64,000 nt of DNA from RH-AL1 sp965249685 (GCA_965249685.1 CBDFMN010000003.1:1-64000); one strand, 5' to 3'. Counted from the first letter of the stretch, positions 44,683-54,034 are shown. The notes: a model not told the origin generated them from the letters alone. Program-made: numbers and translations.

Positions 44683-45075
44683 TCAATTGAGGACACGCTT
44701 GGTGAACGGCGAGTCGAGCGAGAAGGTCGGGACCTCGACGTCGAACGCCGCTCCGGCCTCGTCGACCACCTGGTAGGAGCCGGCCATAATGCCCGACGAG
44801 GTGGTGAGCGGGCAGCCCGAGGTGTAGCGGAAGATCTCGCCCGGCTTGAGCACTGGCTGCTCGCCGACGATGCCGGCGCCCTTCACCTCCTCGAGGTGGC
44901 CGTTGGCGTCGGTGATCTTCCAATGCCGTCCCGTGACCTGGACCGTCGTGTGGCCCTGGTTGGCGATCTCGACGGTGTAGGCCCAGAAGTAATGGCCCTC
45001 CTGCGCATCGGAGCGCTCCGGCACGAACTCTGGCAGCACGGTGATCTCGATGTCGCGGGTGACGCAGCTGTACAT
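44683..45075 (-). CDS. apaG: ApaG protein
   Basis: 130 aa, a fibronectin-III-like fold protein of uncertain role (linked to Co/Mg tolerance in enterobacteria). The core GHYFWAYTVEIANQGHTTVQVTGRHW, VKGAGIVGEQPVLKPGEIFRYTSG and SSGIMAGSYQVV are diagnostic. It lies between metZ and argE on the same strand: 26 bp after metZ and 13 bp before argE. apaG next to metZ is a usual order in Rhizobiales. Confidence 0.95.
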   Translation of the reverse strand: MYSCVTRDIEITVLPEFVPERSDAQEGHYFWAYTVEIANQGHTTVQVTGRHWKITDANGHLEEVKGAGIVGEQPVLKPGEIFRYTSGCPLTTSSGIMAGSYQVVDEAGAAFDVEVPTFSLDSPFTKRVLN

Positions 45076-45101
45076 GGTCGTTTCGATGGTTGGCCGTGAT
45101 C

Positions 45102-46316
45102 CTATTCCGCAGCGAGGCCTTGCACGTCGCGCGCCGCGAGGGCCTGGGCGATGTCCTCGATCAGGTCCTGCGGGTCTTCCAGGCCCAGGGAGAGGCGAAG
45201 CATGCCGTCGGTGATCCCCATCCCCGCGCGCGCCTCGGGCGTGAGCCGCTGGTGCGTCGTGGTCGCGGGGTGGGTGATGATGCTCTTGGCGTCGCCGAGG
45301 TTGTTGGAAATCTTGACGATCGTGAGGGCGTTGGCAAAGCGGAAAGCGCCGGCCTTGCCGCCGACGACGTCGAAGCTGACGAGCGTGGAGCCGCCCGTCA
45401 TCTGCCGCTTAACCAGCTCCGCCTGAGGATGGTCCGCGCGGCCGGGATAGATCACGCGGGTAATTCCCGGCTGGTCCGCGAGGAAATCCGCGACGAGTTC
45501 CGCGCTCCGGCACTGATGCGCGACGCGCACCGGCAGGCTCTCCAGCGACTTGAGCATGACCCAGGCGTTGAAGGGCGATATGGCGGGGCCGGTCTGCCGC
45601 AGGAAATTGTGGAAATGCTCGTCGATGAGCGCCTTGCTGGCCAGGATGATGCCGCCCAGACAGCGGCCGTGACCGTCGACGTGCTTGGTCGTGGAATAGG
45701 TGACGACATCGGCGCCGAGCGCGAGCGGGCGTTGCAGCATGGGTGTGGCGAAGACGTTGTCGACCACGAGCGTCGCCCCGCCCTCGTGCGCGATGGCCGC
45801 GACCGCCGGGATGTCGTAGACCTCCAGCGCCGGGTTGGTCGGCGACTCCATGAAGCAGACCTTCGTCTCAGGCCGCATGGCCGCACGCCAGGCGGCGAGG
45901 TCCGCCCCGTCCACGAGGGTCGTGCCGACGCCGAAGCGGGGTAGCAGATCCTCGATGATGTAGAGGCACGAGCCAAACAGCGCCTTGGCCGCGACGACGT
46001 GGTCGCCCGCGCGCACCTGACCCATGACGGAGGCGGTCACCGCGGCCATGCCGCTCGCGGTGGCGCGCGCCGCCTCCGCCCCTTCGAGCAGCGCCATGCG
46101 CTCCTCGAACATGGCGACGGTGGGGTTGGAATAGCGCGAGTAGATGAAGCCGGGGTTCGCGCCCTTGAACCGCTGCTCGGCCACTTCCATCGTTTCGTAG
46201 ACGTAGCCCTGCGTCAGGTAGAGCGCCTCCGACATCTCGCCGAACTGCGAGCGCGTCGTCGCGCCATGGACGAGTTGGGTCGCCGGGCGCAAGCTCCGAT
46301 CCCTCGATTGTACCAT
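45102..46316 (-). CDS. metZ: O-succinylhomoserine sulfhydrylase MetZ
   Basis: PLP-dependent Cys/Met-metabolism enzyme, 404 aa from ATG 46316 (ACGGAG upstream). It makes homocysteine from O-succinylhomoserine and sulfide. Blocks: YSRYSNPTVAMFEERMALLEGAEAARATASGM-type start near residue 59, PTNPALEVYDI, VVDNVFATPMLQRPLALGADVV and Lys211 in YSTTKHVDGHGR. The family also includes MetB/MetY; the alphaproteobacterial neighbourhood (apaG, divergent dcd) favours MetZ. Confidence 0.92.
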   Translation of the reverse strand: MVQSRDRSLRPATQLVHGATTRSQFGEMSEALYLTQGYVYETMEVAEQRFKGANPGFIYSRYSNPTVAMFEERMALLEGAEAARATASGMAAVTASVMGQVRAGDHVVAAKALFGSCLYIIEDLLPRFGVGTTLVDGADLAAWRAAMRPETKVCFMESPTNPALEVYDIPAVAAIAHEGGATLVVDNVFATPMLQRPLALGADVVTYSTTKHVDGHGRCLGGIILASKALIDEHFHNFLRQTGPAISPFNAWVMLKSLESLPVRVAHQCRSAELVADFLADQPGITRVIYPGRADHPQAELVKRQMTGGSTLVSFDVVGGKAGAFRFANALTIVKISNNLGDAKSIITHPATTTHQRLTPEARAGMGITDGMLRLSLGLEDPQDLIEDIAQALAARDVQGLAAE

Positions 46317-46477
46317 CGTCTCCGTCCTGAATGATCTCTCCGGCGTGGGCCGGCTCTCGCCGCCCGGCCCCCGGTGTGCCATAGGCTATCGCGCGTCGCC
46401 TTCTCTTTTACACGGGATGGGCCGGGTTGAAACCTCGGGCTTGCGGACGCTGGCGACGCACGCGGGACGATTGGGGC

Positions 46478-47614
46478 ATGGCACACGAGGGCGACCGACC
46501 GCCGGCGGACCGATCCGGGCTGCTGCCGCGCGAGGAGATCGAGGGGTTGATCGCGGCCGGCGTGATTGGCGGCGAGGCTCCTCCCGAGGACAGGCAAGTG
46601 CAGCCGGCGAGCCTTGACCTCCGGCTTGGGCGCCAGGCCTACCGCGTGCGCGCCAGCTTCCTCACCGGGCCGGAGCGGACCGTCGCCGACCGGCTGGCGA
46701 CGCTGACCTCCGACGCGCTCGACCTCACCGGCCCCGGCGCGGTGCTGGAGCGGGGATGCGTGTACGTCGTGCCCCTGCAGGAGGCCTTGCGCCTGCCTGG
46801 CTCGATCTCGGCCGCCGCCAACCCCAAGAGCTCGACGGGCCGCCTCGACATCTTCACCCGCCTGATCACCGACCGGAGCGAGGTGTTCGACCAGGTCGCA
46901 CGCGGATACGAGGGTCCGCTCTACGCCGAGGTCTCGCCGCGCAGCTTCTCGGCACGGGTCCACGTCGGGTCGACCCTCAACCAGATCCGCTTTCGCCGTC
47001 ACGCCACGTCGTCCGATACGACGACGGGCATCGACGATGACGCCCTGTCGCGCTCGCACGGCGACCATCCGCTCGTCGATGGTGACATCAACCTGCGCGG
47101 CGGCCTGATCCTGCGCGTGGCGCTCAGCGCCGCCTCGGTCGGCGCGGTGATCGGCTACCGGGCGCAGAAGCATACCGACCCAATCGACGTCGACCGCATC
47201 GGTGCCTATGATCCGCAGGACTATTGGGAGCCGATCCACGCGCGGCCGGACGGACGCCTGATCCTCGACCCGGGCGAGTTCTACATCCTCGCCTCGCACG
47301 AGCATCTCTCCATCCCGGCCGACCTCGCGGCCGAAATGGTGCCGATCGATCCCGCCATGGGTGAGTTCCGCGTCCACTATGCCGGCTTCTTCGACCCGGG
47401 TTTCGGCGCGCGGTCGGATGGGCAGCCCGGCGCCCGCGCGGTGCTGGAGGTGCGCAGCCACGAAGTCCCCTTCATCCTGGAGGACGGGCAGGTGATCGGT
47501 CGCCTCGTCTACGAGAAGATGGCGGCCGCGCCGCGCGTGCTCTACGGGGCCGCGGGCGCCTCGAACTACCAAGGTCAGGGGCTGAAGCTCTCGAAGCATT
47601 TCCGGCCCTTCTAG
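46478..47614 (+). CDS. dcd: dCTP deaminase-like protein, double-domain alphaproteobacterial type
   Basis: 378 aa from ATG 46478. It is about twice the length of E. coli Dcd because two dUTPase-like barrels are fused. The first half contains QVQPASLDLRLGRQAYRV and AAANPKSSTGRLDIFTRLITDR (SSxGR motif); the second contains GEFYILASHEHLSIPADLAAEMVP, HYAGFFDPGFG and EVRSHEVPFILEDGQVIGRLVYEKM. The family is annotated as 2'-deoxycytidine 5'-triphosphate deaminase and supplies dUTP for thymidylate. It diverges from metZ. Confidence 0.9.
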   Translation: MAHEGDRPPADRSGLLPREEIEGLIAAGVIGGEAPPEDRQVQPASLDLRLGRQAYRVRASFLTGPERTVADRLATLTSDALDLTGPGAVLERGCVYVVPLQEALRLPGSISAAANPKSSTGRLDIFTRLITDRSEVFDQVARGYEGPLYAEVSPRSFSARVHVGSTLNQIRFRRHATSSDTTTGIDDDALSRSHGDHPLVDGDINLRGGLILRVALSAASVGAVIGYRAQKHTDPIDVDRIGAYDPQDYWEPIHARPDGRLILDPGEFYILASHEHLSIPADLAAEMVPIDPAMGEFRVHYAGFFDPGFGARSDGQPGARAVLEVRSHEVPFILEDGQVIGRLVYEKMAAAPRVLYGAAGASNYQGQGLKLSKHFRPF

Positions 47615-47746
47615 CGGCCGCGGTCAGGGCTCCGCAGCGTCGGCGGCCAGGGTCTCCTTGTTCGCCGTGCTGCGGCGCACCACATAATGGACACCCTACA
47701 CTGTGCATCTCGATGGCGTCTGAGGTATCGAGCGAGGTTGAGGCTC

Positions 47747-48322
47747 ATGCATGCCGTCCGTCGTCTTTACCGCTCCGACCTCCCCGGTTTTTGCGACCAC
47801 CTGATCCGGCTCGACCCCGAGACGCGTTACAACCGCTTCGGCCTGCATGCCTCCGACGAGTACCTCCGCAGGTACGCGGCACTGTGTTTCGCGCCCGGCT
47901 CGCTCACCTATGGTTTTTTTCAGGACGGGCTGGTCCGCGGCGCGGCGGAACTCCACGTGTTCGCGGCCCACGACGCGCCGCTGCACCGTGACGCCGAAGC
48001 GGCTTTCAGCGTCGAGCAGGATTGGCGCCGCCGCAGCATCGGCACGGAGTTGATGCGCCATATCGTGCTTGCCGCGCGCAATCGCAGCATCGGCAAGCTG
48101 ACGATCTTCTGCATGCGCAGCAACGGGGCCATGCTCCGGCTGGCAAAAAAGTTCGAGGCCGAACTCAAGTTCGAGGTGAGCGACGTGACCGGACGTCTGC
48201 AGGCGCGGCCACCCTCGATCGTGTCGCTCTGGAACGAGTTCGCCGAGAACCTGCTCGACCTGGGCAGCGCGTTCGTCGATCATCACGGCCGGATGTGGCA
48301 CCTGACCGCGCATGTGAGGTAG
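47747..48322 (+). CDS. GNAT-family N-acetyltransferase
   Basis: 191 aa from ATG 47747, with GAGG upstream; an upstream frame extension to 47687 looks non-coding. Acetyl-CoA-binding motif A is read as VEQDWRRRSIGTELMRHIVLAARN (the R/QxxGxG/A form, here RRRSIGTE), followed by KLTIFCMRSNGAMLRLAKKF. The N-terminus VRRLYRSDLPGFCDHLIRLDPETRYNRFG resembles GNATs fused to or near regulatory proteins. Substrate unknown. It is convergent with tenA (24 bp gap). Confidence 0.75.
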   Translation: MHAVRRLYRSDLPGFCDHLIRLDPETRYNRFGLHASDEYLRRYAALCFAPGSLTYGFFQDGLVRGAAELHVFAAHDAPLHRDAEAAFSVEQDWRRRSIGTELMRHIVLAARNRSIGKLTIFCMRSNGAMLRLAKKFEAELKFEVSDVTGRLQARPPSIVSLWNEFAENLLDLGSAFVDHHGRMWHLTAHVR

Positions 48323-48346
48323 GTTGGCGTCCGGGTCCGCCCTTCT

Positions 48347-49009
48347 CTAGCGGTCCCGCCAGCCCATCGTCCAGAAGTCGGTCTCGAGACGGGTCGCTTC
48401 CACGAACACGCGCTGCAACTCGTGCTCGCGCTGCGGCGTCGCGTAGCGTTCCGCCAGGTCGTCGATTTGCACGCGGGCCTTGTCGGCCAGCTCGCGGTAG
48501 GCGGGGCCCGCATAGTCGGCGATCCACGCGCGATACGGGTTGGTCGCCTCCATGGCGCCGGACCGGGCCGCAAGTCGGCTCGCAATCTCGGCGTAGCCGA
48601 TGACGCAGGGCGCCAGCGCGACCTTCAGGCTGAGCAGGTCGCCGCGCGAGCCCGCGTCGAGGGCGTAGCGGGTGTAGGCCAGCATCTCCGCCGCGGGGAG
48701 CGCCCGTTCGAGGTCATCCTGCGAGAGGCCCCATGCCGCGCACAGTTTAACGTGGAGGCCCATCTCGACCTCCAAGACCGCATGCACCGTCGCTGCGGCC
48801 TCGCGCATGTCGGCGAGCCGCGGCGCCTTGTAGATCGCCAGCGCGTAGGCGCGCGCGAACTCGATGAGGAAGAGGTAGTCCTGCACGAGGTAGCGGCGGA
48901 AGGCGCGCTCCGGCAGCGTCCCGTCGGCCAGCGCGTCCGTGAACGGGTGGTGCGTGTAAGTCTCCCACTCCGACGCGGCTGCCTGTTTCAGCCGCTCGAA
49001 GAAGCTCAC
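48347..49009 (-). CDS. tenA: Aminopyrimidine aminohydrolase / thiaminase II TenA
   Basis: 220 aa, all-helical. The catalytic cysteine is Cys135 in ALAPCVIGYAEI, the same number as in Bacillus TenA, and ETDFW near the C-terminus holds the catalytic Glu. HPFTDALADGTLPERAFRRYLVQDYLFLIEFARA is the family N-terminal block. It salvages thiamine pyrimidine from degraded thiamine. Its ATG overlaps the desaturase stop by 4 bp, an unusual pairing; no other thi genes are present in the window. Confidence 0.93.
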   Translation of the reverse strand: MSFFERLKQAAASEWETYTHHPFTDALADGTLPERAFRRYLVQDYLFLIEFARAYALAIYKAPRLADMREAAATVHAVLEVEMGLHVKLCAAWGLSQDDLERALPAAEMLAYTRYALDAGSRGDLLSLKVALAPCVIGYAEIASRLAARSGAMEATNPYRAWIADYAGPAYRELADKARVQIDDLAERYATPQREHELQRVFVEATRLETDFWTMGWRDR

Positions 49010-50139
49010 GCCGGCACTTCCGTCCCGCCACGGCGGCCCTCGGCCGCTTCAAGGATCATCCGATGCGCGCAATCGACGATGTCCTCGAGCGAGACGGTCT
49101 TGGCGAACATCGCCTTGGCGCGCTGGCGGATTTCCTCACGCGTTGGGAGGACCGGCAGGTGCATGCGCCCGATCATATCCGCCGAGCGCTGGTAGGCGGC
49201 CGAGCCGGACGCGTCGGCCTGGGCGATGAAGTCGCGTATGGCTGTGACGGTGAAGCTGGCGGCGAGTTGGGCGGCGGAGCGCTCGATGACCTTGGTGCCG
49301 AGGCGCTGCTCGTTACGGAGCACGGCCTGGGGCGGCTTCTTCATGTCCCACACCACGCCGCACCAGGAGAGAAGGGTGAGCACGTAGAAGGTGGGGTCCA
49401 CCTCCCACCAGCGGAAGCCCTGCCGCACGCTACTCTGAAACGCATGGTGATTGTTGTGCCAGCCCTCGCCGAGGGTGACGAGTGCGAGAAGCCAGTTGTT
49501 GCGGGAATCGTCGCCCGTCACGTAGCGCTTGCGTCCCACCACGTGCGCTAGCGAGTTGATGCAGAAGGTCGCGTGGTACAGCAGCACCGTGCTCCAGAGG
49601 AAACCGACGACGAGGCCGGACCAGCCGCCGACCAGGAAAGCGGCGACGGCGAGGACGACGGAGGGCGCCTGCTCGAAACGGTGCAGCCAGACAAGTTCGG
49701 GATAGCGGGTCAGGTCGGGCACCTTCGTCAGGTCCGCCGTATCGTTTTGCCGGGCGAAGATCCAACCGACGTGCGAGTAGAAAAAGCCGCGCTGGCGCGG
49801 AGAGTGGACGTCGTTCTCCGTGTCGGAGTGCAGGTGGTGCTGCCGATGCTTGGCGGCCCACCACAGCACGCTCTTTTGCGTCGTGCTCTGCGCGAGGCAT
49901 GCCAGGATGAACTGAAACGTCCGGCCCGTGGAAAACGAGCGGTGCGAGAAATAGCGGTGGTAGGCCGCCCCGATGGCGAAGATGCGCAGCAGGTAGAGCG
50001 CCAGGCATATCCACAATGCCGTTGCGCTCACGCCGGTCCAGATCGCGGCGAAACAGGCGATGTGGACCAGGACGAAGGGGATTGAGGAGGGATAGAGGAT
50101 GTCGTCGTGATGGTCGTCGGCAGGCGATAGATCGGTCAC
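49006..50139 (-). CDS. Fatty-acid (delta-9-type) desaturase
   Basis: 377 aa membrane diiron enzyme. Three histidine boxes are present: HRYFSH (about residue 61), HRQHH (about 98) and HNNHH (about 228), separated by hydrophobic helices. The arrangement HRxxxxH-type / HRxHH / HxxHH is that of acyl-CoA or acyl-lipid delta-9 desaturases. It should introduce a cis double bond to adjust membrane fluidity. A soluble tail of about 100 residues follows. It is translationally coupled to tenA. Confidence 0.9.
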   Translation of the reverse strand: MTDLSPADDHHDDILYPSSIPFVLVHIACFAAIWTGVSATALWICLALYLLRIFAIGAAYHRYFSHRSFSTGRTFQFILACLAQSTTQKSVLWWAAKHRQHHLHSDTENDVHSPRQRGFFYSHVGWIFARQNDTADLTKVPDLTRYPELVWLHRFEQAPSVVLAVAAFLVGGWSGLVVGFLWSTVLLYHATFCINSLAHVVGRKRYVTGDDSRNNWLLALVTLGEGWHNNHHAFQSSVRQGFRWWEVDPTFYVLTLLSWCGVVWDMKKPPQAVLRNEQRLGTKVIERSAAQLAASFTVTAIRDFIAQADASGSAAYQRSADMIGRMHLPVLPTREEIRQRAKAMFAKTVSLEDIVDCAHRMILEAAEGRRGGTEVPA

Positions 50140-50550
50140 GGACAGGCCTTGTTGTTCTCGGGATGGCGGCGCGGCGGCGTCAAGAACCGGCGTGATATCC
50201 CTTCACCACGCGATGGATCTAAAGCGCAATTGGGACGACGCAAAGGCTGACGTTGCTTCTCGGGCGAAGAGCGGCTTCTCCCACGAAAATACCTCAAAAC
50301 CCTCTGGGCATACCGTGCCGAGGACTGGGTCATTTGCGCCGACCGCCGCCGATCAGAGGGTGACGCCTTGGTAAAGCTCACGAGATCGACGGGGTCAGAG
50401 AAGGCGGACCGCAGGGGTCGCAGGAACCAGTACATCCGTGGCATCCATTCGCCTTCGTCAAAGATAGCCTGAAACCACGATTTTGCAAGAGGCGCTTGAT
50501 GCGACGTGCCGGACGCAGTGGCGGCAGACCTCGCGAGCCGGCCGCGCAAC
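50140..50550. other. Gene-free stretch between the desaturase and carotenoid genes
   Basis: About 410 bp, AT-richer than neighbouring genes. It should hold the desaturase promoter (50140-50260) and the 3' end of the carotenoid operon. One minus frame (50136-50549) shows a non-random-looking patch, WFQAIFDEGEW followed by MPRMYWFLRPLRSAF, but no start or family could be assigned; it could be a relic of a lost gene. Confidence 0.4.
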
Positions 50551-51660
50551 TCAGCGGGCGTAGGCCCTTCCGCGCCACGAGGTGGGACGGCGCGCGAGCC
50601 CCCGCGCCAGGGCGACCCATTGGATGGCGAGGAGCGCCATCACGCCGAACGGGTGCAGGACGACGCCGGAGAGCGGCTCGCGAAAGCGCAGGGCCTGGAG
50701 CAGGCGCGCCGCCAGCGGCATCGCGCCGACGAGCGCCGCCACCGCGGCGGTGCCGCCGTCGCCCTGCAGCACGGCTTGCACCAGGATGACCCATGGCAGG
50801 ACGTGGCCGACGAGCAGGAGGAGCGACCAGAAGGGCAGGGCGGTCGGCTGCGCCATCCCCTCGGTGGCGTTCTTCAGCAGGCCGGCGACGACCGTCGGCC
50901 CGTCGTGGTACATGCGGCAGCGCGCGAGCGCCGTCGCATCGACGAGGTTCGTCCGCAGACCGGCGGCGCGGAACGCGCGCGGCAGCTTGAGCCCGTCGTG
51001 GCGGCTCTCGCGGATCGCGGCATGGCCGCCGGCCCGCGCGTAGGCGGCGGCGCGCACGGCAATCAATTGGCCGCAGGCGGCGCCGAGCGAGGGATCGGGA
51101 CGCAACCGCATCAACGGGACGGGCAGGTAGCCAAGGATCAGCATGTTGATCATCGGGATCAGCAGGCGCTCCGGCCAGGTGACCATAACCTGGCGCGGGA
51201 CACCGCTGACGAGGTCGTCCGCGCCAAGGGCCGATGCCAGCCGCGCGACGCCTTCGGGCGCGAGCCGCACGTCGGCGTCGACGAAGACGAGGATCGAGCA
51301 GCCCGTCAGGCCGGAAAGGACGTGGCAGGCGTGTTGCTTGCCGTTCCAGCCCGGCGGCAGCGGCGGCGCCGTCGCGAGACGCAGGCGCGGATCGGTTTGC
51401 GCCAGCGCGCGCACGATGCTCGCGGTGCGGTCGCGTGACCCATCGTCCAGCACGACGACCTCCACCTCCGCCCCGATGGAGGCGAGCGCCGCCTCGACGC
51501 AACCGGCGATCGCCCCTTCCTCGTCGCGCGCGGGGATCAGGATCGCCACCCGCGGCAGCCCGGCCGCAAGCGTCGGCGTGCGGAGCGCGCGAAGGTTGAC
51601 CATGGTCATCAGCAGGGGCAGGGCGCCGAGGGCGGCTGCGGCGGCGAGCAGCAGCGTCAT
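50551..51660 (-). CDS. Family-2 glycosyltransferase of carotenoid pathway (CrtQ-like)
   Basis: 369 aa from ATG 51660. GT2 fold: VAILIPARDEEGAIAGCVEAAL, VVVLDDGSRDRTASI, the DxD motif in LVFVDADVRLAPEGV and HDGLKLPRAFRAAG as acceptor loop. One N-terminal and several C-terminal hydrophobic helices (LPFWSLLLLVGHVLPWVILV) place it in the membrane. In C30 carotenoid operons such enzymes glucosylate the diaponeurosporenoic or diapolycopenoic acid. It is the last gene of the operon, overlapping the acyltransferase gene by 4 bp. Confidence 0.8.
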   Translation of the reverse strand: MTLLLAAAAALGALPLLMTMVNLRALRTPTLAAGLPRVAILIPARDEEGAIAGCVEAALASIGAEVEVVVLDDGSRDRTASIVRALAQTDPRLRLATAPPLPPGWNGKQHACHVLSGLTGCSILVFVDADVRLAPEGVARLASALGADDLVSGVPRQVMVTWPERLLIPMINMLILGYLPVPLMRLRPDPSLGAACGQLIAVRAAAYARAGGHAAIRESRHDGLKLPRAFRAAGLRTNLVDATALARCRMYHDGPTVVAGLLKNATEGMAQPTALPFWSLLLLVGHVLPWVILVQAVLQGDGGTAAVAALVGAMPLAARLLQALRFREPLSGVVLHPFGVMALLAIQWVALARGLARRPTSWRGRAYAR

Positions 51661-52478
51661 GGATCGCGACCGTGCGCGGCCTGGAACGTGCCGCCCGTGA
51701 GCGTCGCGCGCGCCCGGCGCCAGAGATCGTAGATTCCGCCGACACCGACCCGGCCGGTCACCAGCATGTGGAAGGCGCTGGGATTGCGGCCGACCACATC
51801 GGCGGCGAGCGCGTCCATCGTCGCCTCCAGAGCGGCGGACAGCCGCCCGCGCGTCTCCTCGCGGCTGAGGCCCGCGAACGTGGCGGCGGGGATGCCAGCC
51901 CCGAAACGCAGGAAGACCTCGGGTTGGCGTTCGTCCCAAAAGGCGTAATCGAGCGCGAGCGGCACGAAGGTGGCGGCGGTGTCGAGCGTGGCCACGTGGG
52001 CGACGCCCGCGGCGAGCTGCAGGGGCCGCACGCGGCTGTCGACGAAGCGTCCCTGCGCCGTGACGAGGAGGATGTCGGCCGGCTTGGCGAGAACCCGCGC
52101 GGCGGCCGCCAGAAAGAGGGCGGAACCCTCGCGCGTCCCCGGATCGATGCCGAAAGCACCGATGCGACGCATGAAGCCGTAGCGCTCCACCATCGCCTTC
52201 TCCATAGGCGCGAAGATCCGCCGCCCCCTGAAGACGGTCGCGCTGAGCCAGATATAGACCACAGCGTCCCACCACGAGGGATGGTTGGAATAAAGGACGA
52301 TACGCGGCAGGTCGTGAGGCGGCGGCGGACCACCTTTAGACAGACGAACCGCCCGGAAGTCGCGCTTGAGCGCGCGCGTGAAGATAAAGGCGAAGAAGGC
52401 GAACAGGGGTGGCGAGTACCGACCCAACAAGGCGTCCGCGGCGGCCTCCCGCCGCGAACGCCCCGCTTCAGCCTTCAT
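51657..52478 (-). CDS. Lysophospholipid-acyltransferase-fold protein of carotenoid operon
   Basis: 273 aa from ATG 52478. The acyltransferase motif NHPSWWD (HxxxxD type) is near residue 65; FGIDPGTREGS and ILLVTAQGRFVDSR correspond to later PlsC-like blocks, but the usual FPEG motif is replaced by TAQGRF. Hydrophobic N-terminal segment FAFFAFIFTRAL. In carotenoid glycosyl-ester pathways an acyltransferase adds a fatty acid to the sugar; that role is inferred from context. It overlaps both neighbours by 4 bp. Confidence 0.75.
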   Translation of the reverse strand: MKAEAGRSRREAAADALLGRYSPPLFAFFAFIFTRALKRDFRAVRLSKGGPPPPHDLPRIVLYSNHPSWWDAVVYIWLSATVFRGRRIFAPMEKAMVERYGFMRRIGAFGIDPGTREGSALFLAAAARVLAKPADILLVTAQGRFVDSRVRPLQLAAGVAHVATLDTAATFVPLALDYAFWDERQPEVFLRFGAGIPAATFAGLSREETRGRLSAALEATMDALAADVVGRNPSAFHMLVTGRVGVGGIYDLWRRARATLTGGTFQAAHGRDP

Positions 52479-54034
52479 GCCGTGGCCGCGGCCGAGGCCA
52501 CGACGCCAAGCGCCGCCCCGCTGTGGTCCCGGTCGAGCGTGTCGGCCGCGATCCACCCCGACATCATCACCATGGGCATGCCCGGGCCAGGGTGCGCCGC
52601 ACCGCCCGCGAGATAGAGGCCCTTGACCTCCCGCGAGCGGTTGCCCGGCTTGAAGGCGCCGGTGAAGCGCCCGTGCGAGGCGAGCCCGTAGATGGCACCG
52701 TTCAGCACCTTGTAGCGGGCATGGATATCGTCGGGCGTCAGGTGCCGTTCGAACACGATGCGGTCTTCGATATCGGTCAGACCCGCGGTGCGCTTCAGCT
52801 TGTCGAGAATCACCTGCCGGTAGGCGGGCAGCATGGCGCGCCAATCGTGGTGCGGCCGGAGGTAGGGCGTGTGGACGAGCACGTAGAGCGCCTCGCCGCC
52901 TTCCGGCGCCACGGACGGGTCGGTGGACGAGGGCGCGGCGATATAGGCGGTCGGGTCCGGCGCCGGCTCACCCTTCTTGTAGATGAAATCGAACTCTTCC
53001 TCGGGATCGCGGGAGAAGACGAAATCGTGGTGCTGAAGGTGTTCGTAGCGCTTGTTCAAGCCGAGGTAGAGGACGACGCCGGAGCAGGCGGGCTCGATGT
53101 TGCGCTTCGTGTATTTCGCGCCCGCCTTCCCGCCGACGAGTTCACGGTAGGTCCGCACCGAATCCATGTTGGAGATCACGGCGTCGTAGCGCGTGGTGAG
53201 GCTGCCGGTGCGGACGCCCTCGACGCGACCGTCGCGGATCGTCAGGCCATCCACCTCGGACCCCGGGTGGATGGCCACGCCAAGCTCGCCCGCGAGCTTG
53301 GCCAGCGCTTCCACGACGGCGCGGGTGCCGCCCATCGGGTACCACACGCCGTCCGCCGTCTGCATGTGGGCGATCGCGCAGAGCACGGCCGGCGCACCAT
53401 AGGGCGACGACCCGACATACTGCACGAAATGGTCGAGCATCTGCGCCAACCGCGCGTCCTTGACGTGCGAGCGGATGGTGCCGGCGACTGTCGAACCCAT
53501 GCGCAGCGAGAGCACGTCGCGCAGCGTCGCCGGGTTGAAGTTCGCCTTGACGTCGATCGTGTCGAAGAGGTCCTCGACCGCCTTCCAGAAGAAGAACTTC
53601 TCCGACACGTCGTGGAGCTGCGACGACACGGCCTGAAACCGCTTGTAGCCCGCGCCCACGTCGGTGCGGCCGGTAAAGCGGTCCATGTCGCTCGCCATGG
53701 CGGCGACGTCCGCCTGCAAATCAATCCGGGCGCCGTCGTCGAAGAAGCAGCGCCATTGGGGGTCGAGGCGGCGCAGGTCGAGATAGTCGGCCATGTCGCG
53801 CCCGGCTTCCGCGAAGATGCGCTCCAGCACGCGCGGCACCGTGAGGATCGTCGGCCCCATGTCGAAGCGGAAGCCGTTCTCGTTGAGCACCGCCGCCTTG
53901 CCGCCGATCCAGTCGTTCTTGTCGTAGAGGGTGACCGCGTGGCCCCGCGCCGCCGACACGCAGGCGGCGGCCAGGCCGCCGAGGCCGCTGCCGACCACGG
54001 CGACGTCGAGCCCTCGTCCGCCGGCGCGGGTCAT
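52475..54034 (-). CDS. CrtI/CrtN-family carotenoid oxidase (CrtP-like)
   Basis: 519 aa from ATG 54034. The N-terminal dinucleotide-binding motif is VAVVGSGLGGLAAACVSA followed by VTLYDKNDWIGGKAAV. The CrtI-family core FDMGPTILTVPRVLERIFAEAG follows, and the C-terminus has GLYLAGGAAHPGPGMPMVMMSG. Paralogous to the next gene, with about the same length. In known C30 pathways one paralogue dehydrogenates diapophytoene or squalene and the second oxidises the terminal methyl group to aldehyde. Which is which here cannot be settled from sequence; I suggest this one is the oxidase. Overlaps the acyltransferase and crtN genes by 4 bp. Confidence 0.75.
   Translation of the reverse strand: MTRAGGRGLDVAVVGSGLGGLAAACVSAARGHAVTLYDKNDWIGGKAAVLNENGFRFDMGPTILTVPRVLERIFAEAGRDMADYLDLRRLDPQWRCFFDDGARIDLQADVAAMASDMDRFTGRTDVGAGYKRFQAVSSQLHDVSEKFFFWKAVEDLFDTIDVKANFNPATLRDVLSLRMGSTVAGTIRSHVKDARLAQMLDHFVQYVGSSPYGAPAVLCAIAHMQTADGVWYPMGGTRAVVEALAKLAGELGVAIHPGSEVDGLTIRDGRVEGVRTGSLTTRYDAVISNMDSVRTYRELVGGKAGAKYTKRNIEPACSGVVLYLGLNKRYEHLQHHDFVFSRDPEEEFDFIYKKGEPAPDPTAYIAAPSSTDPSVAPEGGEALYVLVHTPYLRPHHDWRAMLPAYRQVILDKLKRTAGLTDIEDRIVFERHLTPDDIHARYKVLNGAIYGLASHGRFTGAFKPGNRSREVKGLYLAGGAAHPGPGMPMVMMSGWIAADTLDRDHSGAALGVVASAAATA

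Noticed and set aside
50136..50549. Possible gene in the gap before the carotenoid operon
   Set aside because: One patch reads like protein, but there is no start with a ribosome-binding site, no recognisable family, and the frame covers the desaturase promoter.
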